Below, piece by piece: positions 22,078-30,254 of a DNA stretch of 54,707 nt. Position 1 is the stretch's first letter. Each line of letters starts with the position of its first letter. The translations under genes were made by a program, and so were the position numbers. The DNA is from Solirubrobacterales bacterium (GTDB taxonomy: Bacteria > Actinomycetota > Thermoleophilia > Solirubrobacterales > 70-9), in assembly GCA_025450585.1 (NCBI GenBank), contig JANWHD010000059.1, positions 1 to 54,707 on the forward strand, read 5' to 3'. A model generated the notes under the pieces. The model saw only the letters and a list, made by a program, of their open reading frames with translations, did not search any database and was not told where the DNA came from.

Positions 22078-23570
22078 CGCAGCCCCCGGCAGAGCGGCAG
22101 GGTGAAGGGAAAGCCCGAGTCCTGCTCGCCGTAGAGGCGTTGCAGGCCGAGTCGGGCGAGCTGCGCCGCGTGCTCGACCTCTGACTCTGCCCGCTCCAGC
22201 TCCTCCGCCGAGCGCGCCGAGGTCCGCACGTAGCCCGCCCAGCGCATCTCCGCGTGCCCGTCGGCGAGCTCCTCCTCGCGGCGCGAGGCCGCCTGCTGGC
22301 GGCGGCGGATTCGCGCCGTGGACATGAAGCCCTGGCGGTTGCGGTTGATTTCCTCCGCGACCTCGGCGGTCTGCGCTGCCTCGGCGCGGCGCATCGCCAG
22401 CGAGTAGGGGACCGGCTCGATCGTCACCGCGACCGTCCGCAGGGCGCTCGTCTGCATCAACAGCGGCGCCATGAACATCGGCCCGACGTCCGAGCGCGGC
22501 CACGACGCGATCCAGTAGGTCGCGTGGAAGGCGGAGTCGGTGCGGTAGGTGGACCAGCTCGCCTCATCGGCGAGCGGTCCCATCAGCGCCGGCTCGACAC
22601 CCTCGCGCCCGTCCTGCCCCAGGGTCGCGCGGGTGCGCGCCTGGCGGCCGAACGGGTCGAAGGCGTCGCGGATCAGCGCCGCGTACTGGCGCGGGCGCAA
22701 GAGGCCCGAGACCGAGACCTCGGCGATCGTCAGCCGCTCGGCGAGGCTCTCCGCCTCTCGCAGCAGCAGCTCGCAGGCCGCCTCGACGCCGCCGCCGAGA
22801 CGGCGCAGCTCGCGGGCGCCGCGCCGTTGGTCGATCTGCAAGGCGATCAGGACCTCGTGCTCGGTCGTCTGCGGCGCCGCCGACTCGACCAGCTCGATGT
22901 AGGAGCGGACCACCTCGGAGTCGAGCGGCACGGCGCGGTCGCGCTGGGCCTGGAAGTGGGCCGCCAGCTCATCGCCCTGGCCGGGGACCGTCTGCTCAAG
23001 CCACTGGAGGCGGCGGATCGGGCTGCCGTCGCGGGCGCAGCTCGCCAGTACCGCGCCCCAGGCATCGAGCGCTCGCTCCTGCTCCGCGCCGTCGCGCATC
23101 GCAAATGCTCCCGCTCGAACCGCCAGCGCCGCGGTGAAGGTGCCGTCGCGGCGGTCGGAGATGACGCCGACCTGCTCGGAGCCGTAGGGCACCGCGAGCA
23201 GCTCGACCCCGGCCAGCTCGGGCGGCAGCGAGGTCTCGTGCTCCGCCTCGCCCTCGTCGCCGAGGCGGGTGCCCCCGCTCGGCGCGGTCGAGCGGTGGCC
23301 GCGTTCTGCGTGACGGCGCCGCCGCGCCCAGCGCCCGAGGACCGGCGCCCACTCCTCCGCCGTGCGGCCCTCGAAGGGCACGCAGATCGCCGCGACCGCG
23401 ATGCACAGCGCCAGCACCCCGACGATCAGGCCGACGGCGCTTCGCATCGCATACAGCGCCCCTAGCCCGATCAGGGCACCGGCGGCGACGATCGCCACCT
23501 GGCCCGCCCGCAGCGGGCCGACCACGGCGCGCTGCTCGAGGGGACCGAAGCGATAGCGCCGCGCGCTCAC
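22074..23570 (-). CDS. SCO6880-family T4SS membrane protein (PrgI/VirB3-VirB4 N-terminal type)
   Basis: 498 aa, GTG start at 23570 overlapping the previous stop. Two membrane segments at about 22-60 (VAIVAAGALIGLGALYAM; VGLIVGVLALCIAVAAI) form the PrgI/VirB3-like part, and the rest is a long soluble region with conserved ATYWIASWPR and VTIEPVP, typical of SCO6880 proteins. It seems to supply the membrane anchor and N-terminal domain for the split VirB4 ATPase encoded next. It is found in actinobacterial conjugation loci with the DUF6112 and VirB6-like genes seen here. Confidence 0.85.
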   Translation of the reverse strand: MSARRYRFGPLEQRAVVGPLRAGQVAIVAAGALIGLGALYAMRSAVGLIVGVLALCIAVAAICVPFEGRTAEEWAPVLGRWARRRRHAERGHRSTAPSGGTRLGDEGEAEHETSLPPELAGVELLAVPYGSEQVGVISDRRDGTFTAALAVRAGAFAMRDGAEQERALDAWGAVLASCARDGSPIRRLQWLEQTVPGQGDELAAHFQAQRDRAVPLDSEVVRSYIELVESAAPQTTEHEVLIALQIDQRRGARELRRLGGGVEAACELLLREAESLAERLTIAEVSVSGLLRPRQYAALIRDAFDPFGRQARTRATLGQDGREGVEPALMGPLADEASWSTYRTDSAFHATYWIASWPRSDVGPMFMAPLLMQTSALRTVAVTIEPVPYSLAMRRAEAAQTAEVAEEINRNRQGFMSTARIRRRQQAASRREEELADGHAEMRWAGYVRTSARSAEELERAESEVEHAAQLARLGLQRLYGEQDSGFPFTLPLCRGLR

Positions 23571-25231
23571 GACTTCGTTCCCTTCTCGGGCTTCGCGCCG
23601 GGCGGCTCGGGCGCCGGTCGCGGCGGTTTCTCGCCGCCGCCCGGCGCACCGCCGCCCTCAGCCTCGCGGCGCGGCGCACCGCCGCCCGTCTCGGCCGGCT
23701 CCTCGACCGGCGCGGCACCCGCGCCCGTCGAGCTGCCCGTCTGCTGGGCGACCCCCGTTCCCTGGAGTCGCTGGGCGGCGGCTTTGGTACCTGCGATCGC
23801 TGCGGCGGGCACCGCAGCGGCCGCGCCAGCACCCGCGGCGGCTCCGCCCGCCGCCGCCTCGCCGCCAGCCGCGCCCCCGGCCTCGCCGCCACCGCCGCCC
23901 GCTCCCGCGCCGGGGCCACCGCCCCCGCCGCCGCGCGGCCCGCCCGGCTCAGGTCCGGGGCTGCCGCCGCCCTGCTCGCCGGAGTTCCAGAGCGTCGCGC
24001 CCGACTCGCCCCAGTTGGAGCGGGCCATGTTGCGGAGGATCTGCACGTCGCTGGCGATCTGCACCCCGCTCACCGCTCCGCCTGCGGCCGAGCGCCGACC
24101 GTAGGCGGCGCCCATCGCGCCCTCGGCGAAGGGGACGAGCTTGAGCAGGACGAACGGGGCGAAACAGGCGAGCAACATCAGCGCCGAGGCGGCGAGGATG
24201 TGCTCGACGTTGCTTCCGCTTTCGGCGACCAGCCCGGCGGCAAGCGAGATGATCGAGACGATCACGAACTTCGAGCCGATGACGACGACGAGCAGCTCCC
24301 CGCTACGGCGCAGGGCGCCCATCCAACGCGGCCAGATCGACCCCGCCAGGACCATCGGCATGAACAGGGCGACGACGTAGATCGCCGCGTCGCGCATCAG
24401 CAGCTCCAGCCACACGAGGAAGGCGGCGAAGGCGCCGATGATCGCCGCGAGGAAGGTGACGAACAGCGGCACCTCCACCGTTCCGGCTGCCTGACCGACC
24501 GCCGCGCCAGCTGGTTCACCAGTGGCGCCACCATTGACTTCCTTGCCGACTTCACCCCCGGCTTCGCCGAGGCCGGTGATCGCCGCCTTGAAGAAGTGTT
24601 GGGAGTTGTCGTGGCTCGCAGTGGCGATCGCGTGGCACATCCCGTCGGTGGCGACGAGGAGCAGCTGCACGACCGCGTAGGCGACGCTCGTGGCGATGAA
24701 GGCGAGCGGCAGGTTGATGAGGACGACGCGGGCGAGCAGCCCGGCGTTGCCCTGGGCCAGTCCCTCCAGCACCGCCAGCAGCAGCATCGCCAACCCCATC
24801 AGCGCCGCGATCTGCGCCATGCGCCCGTACTGCGCGAGGAAGCCCTTGGTCGTCAACTGCGGCGTCGTCGTTTCCTCGATGCCCTTGACGACCTGCTGAA
24901 TCAGCCAGCTCGCGCCGTCGGCGACCCAGGTGGTGATCTGCTGGAAGATCCCGTTGCCGACCCCCTTGAGCGCATCGGTGATCGGCGCGGTGACGGCGCC
25001 CGTCACCTCGCCGCTGACCGCATTGCAGGCGTCACCGACCGGGTTGCCGCCGCCGATGATGCCGCCGGTGATCGCGCCGACGCCTTCGGTGACGACCCCC
25101 GCCGGGCCGCTGCCAACGTCGCAGAGCGGGTTGGCGCGAGCGGGCGGTGGCGAGGGCTGCGCGACGACGATCAGCGCCGCCAGCAGGCCAGCGAGGAGGG
25201 CGGCCGCCAGGCATCTAGGGAGCCAGCTCAT
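23567..25231 (-). CDS. VirB6/TrbL-like polytopic T4SS protein
   Basis: 554 aa from ATG 25231 (a TTG at 25240 is possible). A signal-like N-terminus (LPRCLAAALLAGLLAALIVVA) is followed by a periplasmic-type segment and then at least six membrane helices between about 140 and 375 (IAALMGLAMLLLAVL, FVTFLAAIIGAFAAFLVWLELL, ALFMPMVLAGSIW). The last 150 residues are Gly/Ala/Pro-rich and disordered, ending KPEKGTKS. This plan matches VirB6/TrbL inner-membrane channel components. It overlaps the gene upstream by 17 bp and the one downstream by 4 bp. Confidence 0.82.
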   Translation of the reverse strand: MSWLPRCLAAALLAGLLAALIVVAQPSPPPARANPLCDVGSGPAGVVTEGVGAITGGIIGGGNPVGDACNAVSGEVTGAVTAPITDALKGVGNGIFQQITTWVADGASWLIQQVVKGIEETTTPQLTTKGFLAQYGRMAQIAALMGLAMLLLAVLEGLAQGNAGLLARVVLINLPLAFIATSVAYAVVQLLLVATDGMCHAIATASHDNSQHFFKAAITGLGEAGGEVGKEVNGGATGEPAGAAVGQAAGTVEVPLFVTFLAAIIGAFAAFLVWLELLMRDAAIYVVALFMPMVLAGSIWPRWMGALRRSGELLVVVIGSKFVIVSIISLAAGLVAESGSNVEHILAASALMLLACFAPFVLLKLVPFAEGAMGAAYGRRSAAGGAVSGVQIASDVQILRNMARSNWGESGATLWNSGEQGGGSPGPEPGGPRGGGGGGPGAGAGGGGGEAGGAAGGEAAAGGAAAGAGAAAAVPAAAIAGTKAAAQRLQGTGVAQQTGSSTGAGAAPVEEPAETGGGAPRREAEGGGAPGGGEKPPRPAPEPPGAKPEKGTKS

Positions 25232-25904
25232 AGCTTTCAAGCCCCCGCGCCAGGTCGATCACGCCGTAGGCGCCGAGCGGACCCGGCTTCGTCGCCAGCC
25301 TCGGCGTCGGCCCGAAGCCGCCCCGCGTTTCCGCGATCTGCCAGCGGCCTTCCGTCCAGACGAGCTCGGTGTGGGTCAGGCCGAAGTAGGCAGCCGGTTC
25401 CACCGAGGAGGCGTTGCCGAGCAGGGTGAAGCCCCAGGTGAGGACGCGGGCGCGGTCGGGCGCGAAGGACTCGACCCGGTAGCCGATCGGGATCGCCGAG
25501 TAGAGCGTCTGCACGCCGCGACGGACTCCAGCCCCGATCGGTCCCGCCGCCAAGCGTTCGGCGCCGGGCGAGTTCGCCGCCAGCATCGTCGCCGCGTAGT
25601 CGGGCGTCGCCACCGCTTCGATCCGTGACTGCAAGACCCCTTCGCGCAGGATCGCCGGAGAGGCGAAGGCCCGCTGGTAGGCGGCGACAGCCTGAGCGGC
25701 ACCGGCAGGAGAGTCGGAGAATGAGACCGGGACGCCGGCGAGCGACCGCGCCGCACCGGCTTTGGCTGGTGTTGCGGCGCGGTCGCCGCCAGAGCTGGGG
25801 GAGAGGGCGTGGCCTGCCAGGAAGCCGACGAGCAGCGTGGCAGCGCAGGTGAGGAGCAAAGCCCGGCGCCTCGGGGCCGAGCCTTCGGTGGGCGAGCGCA
25901 TCAC
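25215..25904 (-). CDS. VirB8-position single-pass membrane protein
   Basis: 229 aa, GTG 25904 overlapping the DUF6112 stop (an ATG follows at once at 25901). One membrane segment at about 15-34 (ALLLTCAATLLVGFLAGHAL), then an extracytoplasmic alpha/beta domain (VAAYQRAFASPAILREGVLQSRIEAV; RVLTWGFTLLGNA; AYFGLTHTELVWTEGRWQIAE) of NTF2-like style. Topology, size and place correspond to VirB8/TcpC scaffold proteins, although sequence identity to them cannot be judged by eye. Confidence 0.7.
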   Translation of the reverse strand: MMRSPTEGSAPRRRALLLTCAATLLVGFLAGHALSPSSGGDRAATPAKAGAARSLAGVPVSFSDSPAGAAQAVAAYQRAFASPAILREGVLQSRIEAVATPDYAATMLAANSPGAERLAAGPIGAGVRRGVQTLYSAIPIGYRVESFAPDRARVLTWGFTLLGNASSVEPAAYFGLTHTELVWTEGRWQIAETRGGFGPTPRLATKPGPLGAYGVIDLARGLESYELAP

Positions 25905-26209
25905 TTGACCGCCTGCCCGGAGGTGTAGAAGAAGTTGATGAGGGCTGCCCCGGCGCCGACGACGAAGGCGGCGATCAGCGAGTAGAGGACCTTCTGCTTG
26001 CCGTCAGAGGCGTGGCTGAAGTTGTTGGATTTGCTGCCGAGTGCCCACTGTGCGGCGCCGATCAGCAGCCCGGCGGCGCAGCCGAGCAGGACCACTGCGG
26101 CGAGCCAGTTGACGAGTTTTTCCAGTGCCGGCGTCCCCGGCCCTCCGCTCGGGTTCGGTTTGATGCTGACGGCGGCGAGCTGGAGCTTGACGAAAAGTGC
26201 GAGGGCCAC
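25901..26209 (-). CDS. DUF6112-type small membrane protein (possible pilin-like subunit)
   Basis: 102 aa from ATG 26209 behind AAAGGAGTCCACC. It has a short signal-like start and two membrane helices (LVNWLAAVVLLGCAAGLLIGAA; VLYSLIAAFVVGAGAALINFFY) separated by a small loop with KSNNFSHASDGKQK. It is the first gene of the T4SS operon in actinobacterial ICEs of this type, and its size and two-helix plan recall VirB2 pilins. Expression is under site C. The pilin role is inferred. Confidence 0.8.
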   Translation of the reverse strand: MALALFVKLQLAAVSIKPNPSGGPGTPALEKLVNWLAAVVLLGCAAGLLIGAAQWALGSKSNNFSHASDGKQKVLYSLIAAFVVGAGAALINFFYTSGQAVK

Positions 26210-26248
26210 GGTGGACTCCTTTGGCTAGAAGTGCCTCTGCACTTCCGC

Positions 26249-26274
26249 TGTCCAACGCGGCCCTCACTTGCATC
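26249..26274 (-). promoter_or_regulatory. Transfer-regulon motif, site C (T4SS operon)
   Basis: Read on the minus strand: GATGCAA (26274-26268), 13 bp, TGGACA (26254-26249), then GCGGAAG. The DUF6112 start lies 39 nt further on. The operon it would drive runs to 18882. Confidence 0.8.
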
Positions 26275-26366
26275 GGCCTCGGCCGAAATTGGCCGGGACC
26301 GGGGATCGGCAGGGGCTCGCCCGCGCCCCCGAACGGGACGCCTACGACACCCCGAGGTCTAGGTCG

Positions 26367-26768
26367 TTACCGGGTTTCGCAGGTGGCGACGACGACGAAA
26401 TCGGCGCGTGCGGCGCCGCCCATGTCAGAGCTGGCGGTCACTGACCATTCCCGCTTGATCGGGCCGGAAGCGACCAACTGAAAGTGGCCGACGATTGCCG
26501 TGATGCTGCCGTGGTTCCAGCGCAGGCCACCGGAGATCAGCCGCTCGTTGTGCTTGCAACGGGCCTTGCCGTTGGCATAGTTGAACTGACCGTCGTTGGG
26601 GGTGGTGTCGGTGTCGACGATCTTGCCGAAGCGGTACTTGATCTTGCCGTGGTGGGCTGAGCTGGTTGCGGTCGGACCCGACCGCGCGAGCGCACTTCCA
26701 CCCAGCGCGAGCATCACGATTGCGGCCACGACCACGACGGCCGAGCGGCGGCTGAGCTTGATCTTCAT
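26367..26768 (-). CDS. Secreted hypothetical protein
   Basis: 133 aa from ATG 26768 after AGGAGGACACGCC. The signal peptide (LSRRSAVVVVAAIVMLALGGSALA) is cleavable by type I rules. The mature part has KARCKHNERLISGGLRWNHG and WSVTASSDMGGAARADFVVVATC, the C..GG.W..C style of small beta domains common in secreted actinobacterial proteins. It probably continues the sigma/secreted-protein operon from 29595. It may be a surface or mating-contact protein. No enzyme motif is seen. Confidence 0.75.
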   Translation of the reverse strand: MKIKLSRRSAVVVVAAIVMLALGGSALARSGPTATSSAHHGKIKYRFGKIVDTDTTPNDGQFNYANGKARCKHNERLISGGLRWNHGSITAIVGHFQLVASGPIKREWSVTASSDMGGAARADFVVVATCETR

Positions 26769-26804
26769 GGCGTGTCCTCCTTGGTTGATCCGAGCATGTG
26801 TGGA

Positions 26805-28382
26805 TTACCGCCTCACTCGGATGTAGCGAGGTACGGAGTGACCCCGCACGTAGGGATACCCGTTCTGTTCGGGCACGACGGCGTTGAAAACGAATCTCGT
26901 AGTCCTCGGCACCGGAGAGAAAGCGTAGGCGGCGCGGTAGTGGCAGAGCGCGTCCGTCTTCGCGCGTCGGACTAGGAACCGCCGCTTTGAGCCCGGCACG
27001 GTGCCGCGCATGACGACGACGCGCAGCGCGCAGCTCGGCCCGGCGATCTCCCCGGAGAAGTAGATCCTTTTGTGGACGCGGGTGCGGTGGCGGCTCAGGT
27101 GGAGCGTCACTCGCGTCCGCATGTGGAGGGTTAGGTCGGTGGAGGTCTGGAACGCCCCGAAGCGGTAGGCGACCCGCAAGGACCGCGATGGGCCCCGGCG
27201 CAGCTTGAACGTCCAGCCGCCAGCTTCGTTCGTCGTCGCGGTGCCGATCAGGTGAAAGGGGCGGCCGGGCAGATCGGTATGGCCCTGGAGGCAGACCTGG
27301 GCGTTGGCGACCGGGTTGCCCGCCGGGTCACGGAGGCGCCCGCGGATCAGGGCGCGGTGGCGGAAGGCCAGGGTCCGCTCACCCTTGTGGTTGCCCGCGA
27401 AGCCGGCGGTGATCGTGTTGCCGCCGCCGACCGGAGAGCCGGGGCAGAGGTTGTTGACGAGGACTTCCTTCGATTCGCAGGCGGCGTTGGGCGTTCCCGT
27501 CTGCGTGTAGTCGTAGGCGCAGACCGAGATCGAGTTGGCGCCCTCTCGAAACGGTGCCTTCGCCGTGTCGAGCGTGTAGGTCTTGCCGAAGCTCGGCGGG
27601 CAGGGCGAGAGCCGCGAGGTCATGTTCCCCGGCAGCGGATTGCAGGACCCTGAGAGATCGTCGCCGGTCGCGCCCTGCCCGTTGACGACTACCTGGACCG
27701 ACTGCAACCCGGCACCCTGGTCGGCGGCCGAGACCGAGATCGTCTGCGGCCCGCGCAGTTCGGCGCCCGAGAACATCGAGCCGCCGATCGAGATGGTCGG
27801 GGAAACGACGTCGGTGAGCTGGATGCGGACCTGCTTGACATAGGTGTGCGCGCCTTTGGCGGCGCCGACGCAGCGGTTCCCTTCGTTGGGCTGCGTGCAT
27901 TCCAGGCGGGCGACCAGGAAGCGCCAGTTGCCGGCCGGGATGCCCGACTCGTGCCCCTGGTCGTCGTTCTGGTTCTCGTAGGAGAGTCCCCCGCCGCTGT
28001 CGGGGGAGACCGCGAGGTAGCCGTGCTGGCCGGATTCGGTCGCCAGGCGGCTGAACGTCGATCCGCCGGTGATGTAGGTGCCCGCCGGAGCCGTCCACAC
28101 CCAGGCGCCGAAGCCGCCCTGCACGGTGCCGGTTTCACCGCCGGCAAGGGTGTGGGTGATCTGGAGCCCCGGCGCCGATGGCGAGCAGTCCGCGCGCGGG
28201 GTGTAGTGGGTGGTCGAGGCGGTGAAGCCCGCGTCGTCGGCGCCGGTGTAGACGCCGGGCGAACACTGGGCGACGATGTAGCTGCCGGCCTGGGCGCTCG
28301 ACGGGAGGAGAAAGAGCCCCGCCATCAGCGCGACGGGCAGCCACCGGGGCACATTGGTCAGTTGTCGGATCGCGTCTCTCAT
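26805..28382 (-). CDS. Secreted multi-domain protein with Ig-like and carboxypeptidase-regulatory-like domains
   Basis: 525 aa from ATG 28382 (GAGAGGCGAGTG upstream). The signal peptide is LPVALMAGLFLLPSSAQA. The mature protein has a lectin-like beta domain (about 30-200), an Ig-like segment (VSPTISIGGSMFSG, ISVSAADQGAGLQSVQVVVNG), then a carboxypeptidase-regulatory-like repeat (LIRGRLRDPAGNPVANAQVCL, LIGTATTNEAGGWTFKLRR) and a basic C-terminus. Such proteins are abundant in Solirubrobacterales-type genomes. It lies 10 bp downstream of the sigma factor gene and is probably an adhesin. The longer reading frame to 28604 is Arg-rich shadow. Confidence 0.8.
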   Translation of the reverse strand: MRDAIRQLTNVPRWLPVALMAGLFLLPSSAQAGSYIVAQCSPGVYTGADDAGFTASTTHYTPRADCSPSAPGLQITHTLAGGETGTVQGGFGAWVWTAPAGTYITGGSTFSRLATESGQHGYLAVSPDSGGGLSYENQNDDQGHESGIPAGNWRFLVARLECTQPNEGNRCVGAAKGAHTYVKQVRIQLTDVVSPTISIGGSMFSGAELRGPQTISVSAADQGAGLQSVQVVVNGQGATGDDLSGSCNPLPGNMTSRLSPCPPSFGKTYTLDTAKAPFREGANSISVCAYDYTQTGTPNAACESKEVLVNNLCPGSPVGGGNTITAGFAGNHKGERTLAFRHRALIRGRLRDPAGNPVANAQVCLQGHTDLPGRPFHLIGTATTNEAGGWTFKLRRGPSRSLRVAYRFGAFQTSTDLTLHMRTRVTLHLSRHRTRVHKRIYFSGEIAGPSCALRVVVMRGTVPGSKRRFLVRRAKTDALCHYRAAYAFSPVPRTTRFVFNAVVPEQNGYPYVRGHSVPRYIRVRR

Positions 28383-28392
28383 CACTCGCCTC

Positions 28393-29595
28393 TCAGGGTC
28401 CGAACTGCTGGTTTGCGACTTGAGTGGGGGTCGAGCTGGAGCTGCTAGCGCTCGATTCAGGAGGAGGGCTCGATTCGGCGACCGGCGCCGATTCGACCGG
28501 CGCGCTGCTCGCTTCCGAGCCGCCCGCCGCCGACTCCAGCGACTGCGACGCGACGGCTTCGGTCGCGTGCCGCTTGTGTTCCGCGCTCGCGGTGGCGCTG
28601 CCACCGCTGCGCTGCTTGTTGCCGCTGGCCGGGGTTGGCTTCGCTTCGGGAGAGGATGAAGACGTGGGGTTGGTCCTCGGGGTCAGGGGGGCGACACGCG
28701 GCGTGTCGGCGACCTTGCGCTGCTTCGCCGCGGGCGCGCTCGCACTGTCCCCGCCGCCGATCAGGTTCACCCCGCCGACGCCGGGGCCGACTACTCCGCT
28801 CGCCAGGCAGGCGATCGCGGCCGTGGCGCAGACCCCGGCCGCGCGCCCGGCGCTGCTGCCGATCGCGGCGGTCGCCGACGGCTCGGCGCCACCGCCGAAC
28901 GGAAGGCGGCGAGCGAGATCCTGTGCCCGCGCCCAGCCGTGGCCGACGCCCCGGCCGATCGTGTCGGCGACCGCCTCGACGCCGGCCGGGAGGTGCGGCG
29001 CGCTGGCCTTTTCTGCCAGTGAGATGTAGGCGGCGAGGCCGATGATGATCTCCAGCTCGTCGAGGCTGTCGACGCCGAGCAGCTGGTAAAGGTGCTCGCG
29101 TGCCGCCTCGTGGCAGCGCTGCGCCTTCGATGGGTGCCAGTGAAGCTCGCGGGCGGCTTCGCGGACGGCCATGCCCTCGAAGTAGGCGAGCTCAAGGAGC
29201 CGTTGCTCCTCGACCGAGAGCTGGTCGACCGCCTCCTGCACCTTTCGCAGCCGGTCCTCGTCGAGGGTCACGTCCTCCGGGGTCCGGCCCAGCTCGTCTT
29301 CGATCGCCTCGGCCTTGTCGGTCGAGACGATCTGCGGCGAGCGGCCCTCGGCTTCAAGCAGGCTCTTGGTCCGCCGCCAGGCGCAGGTGATGAGCCAGCC
29401 CGCTGGGCTGTCTATCTCCTCGCCCTCGGCGACCTTGCGGCTGTATTCGAGCGCCGCCGTCGCAAACAGGTCGTCGCCGTGGCTGGCGATGAACTGAGGT
29501 GAAAAACGCTTGCGTCGAAGGAACTGGATGAAGCCCCGCTGGGCCTCCTCCAGTTCGGACTGCTTCAACTCACTGTTGGCTTTGCGTCCGTACAT
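28393..29595 (-). CDS. Sigma factor with C-terminal membrane segment and extracytoplasmic tail
   Basis: 400 aa. Sigma-70 region 2 at about 20-85 (FIQFLRRKRFSPQFIASHGDDLFATAALEYSRKVA) and region 4 at about 110-175 (QEAVDQLSVEEQRLLELAYFEGMAVREAARELHWHPSKAQRCHEAAREHL). A weakly hydrophobic segment near 248-278 (VCATAAIACLASGVVGPGVGGVNLIGG) follows, then about 120 residues rich in Ser/Ala/Pro ending in FGP. No partner anti-sigma gene is seen, so the tail may be an in-cis control domain. It is transcribed from site D with two secreted proteins. A candidate reader of the shared motifs. Confidence 0.82.
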   Translation of the reverse strand: MYGRKANSELKQSELEEAQRGFIQFLRRKRFSPQFIASHGDDLFATAALEYSRKVAEGEEIDSPAGWLITCAWRRTKSLLEAEGRSPQIVSTDKAEAIEDELGRTPEDVTLDEDRLRKVQEAVDQLSVEEQRLLELAYFEGMAVREAARELHWHPSKAQRCHEAAREHLYQLLGVDSLDELEIIIGLAAYISLAEKASAPHLPAGVEAVADTIGRGVGHGWARAQDLARRLPFGGGAEPSATAAIGSSAGRAAGVCATAAIACLASGVVGPGVGGVNLIGGGDSASAPAAKQRKVADTPRVAPLTPRTNPTSSSSPEAKPTPASGNKQRSGGSATASAEHKRHATEAVASQSLESAAGGSEASSAPVESAPVAESSPPPESSASSSSSTPTQVANQQFGP

Positions 29596-29686
29596 CAGGG
29601 CACTTTCGGAACTTAGATGTTTACGACGAGGTAGCCAAAGCGCTCATCTCCATTTTAGGTAAGGGGCGCTCTGCCTCTACCCCGAC

Positions 29687-29712
29687 TGTCCACCGCAGAA
29701 GCCTTTTGCATC
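29687..29712 (-). promoter_or_regulatory. Transfer-regulon motif, site D (sigma/secreted operon)
   Basis: On the minus strand: GATGCAA (29712-29706), 13 bp, TGGACA (29692-29687). The sigma gene starts 91 nt downstream. Site D stands back to back with site B, 16 bp apart. Confidence 0.8.
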
Positions 29713-29728
29713 GGCCCGGCTCGAAAAC

Positions 29729-29754
29729 GATGCAAACCCGCCCGCCGCTGGACA
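29729..29754 (+). promoter_or_regulatory. Transfer-regulon motif, site B (lipoprotein-hydrolase-Xis-Int)
   Basis: GATGCAA (29729-29735), 13 bp, TGGACA (29749-29754), then GCAGGGGCGG and the ATG at 29765, 10 nt downstream. The layout up to the start codon almost copies site A. Confidence 0.8.
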
Positions 29755-29764
29755 GCAGGGGCGG

Positions 29765-30247
29765 ATGCACCCCGCCCGTCACATCTCGCCGTGCCGTCGC
29801 CGCGCCGGGGCGTCGCTCGGGCTGACGCTCCTCGCGCTCGCCCTCGTCGGCTGCTCCTCGGGTGACACCAACACCCACGCCCGCTCCTCACTTCTGAGCG
29901 GCACGCGCGGCGGGTCGGTCGCTGCCGGACAGCTCGCACCCGCCGCCCGCCTCGCCCGCCGCTTCGCCACCGCCTACGCCCACACCATCTACCGGCGCCG
30001 CCCGCCCCAACTGCCGGGCGCGACCGCCGCCCTCCGCCGCGACCTCTCGGCGGCGGCGTCAAGGGTGCCGCCCGCTCGGCGCGGCCTTCACCCCCGCGCC
30101 CTCGCCGTGACCCTGCGGCCGCACGGTGCCGCGCTGGCAGGCGTGGTCAAGATCGGCGACGGTCGCTCACCGCCCTTCTCGGTCGGCTTCTTCGTGCGGA
30201 AACAAGGCTCGCGCTGGCGAGTCGTCACCATCTCGCCGCCGAGCTGA
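29765..30247 (+). CDS. Putative lipoprotein, NTF2/VirB7-like position
   Basis: 160 aa from ATG 29765. The signal segment GASLGLTLLALALVGC ends in a lipobox LVGC. The mature domain has ARLARRFATAYAHTIYRRRPPQL and a C-terminal VGFFVRKQGSRWRVVTISPPS, the pattern of an NTF2-like fold in T4SS accessory proteins (TcpC-like). It is followed 7 bp later by the VirB1-like hydrolase. It may help anchor the channel outside the membrane. The ATG is 10 nt after the TGGACA box, so the message may be leaderless. Confidence 0.75.
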   Translation: MHPARHISPCRRRAGASLGLTLLALALVGCSSGDTNTHARSSLLSGTRGGSVAAGQLAPAARLARRFATAYAHTIYRRRPPQLPGATAALRRDLSAAASRVPPARRGLHPRALAVTLRPHGAALAGVVKIGDGRSPPFSVGFFVRKQGSRWRVVTISPPS

Positions 30248-30254
30248 GGGTGCC

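Noticed and set aside
22254..23465. 403-residue plus-strand frame antisense to the SCO6880 gene
   Set aside because: Low-complexity Arg/Gly/Leu text without motifs; mirror of the real gene.
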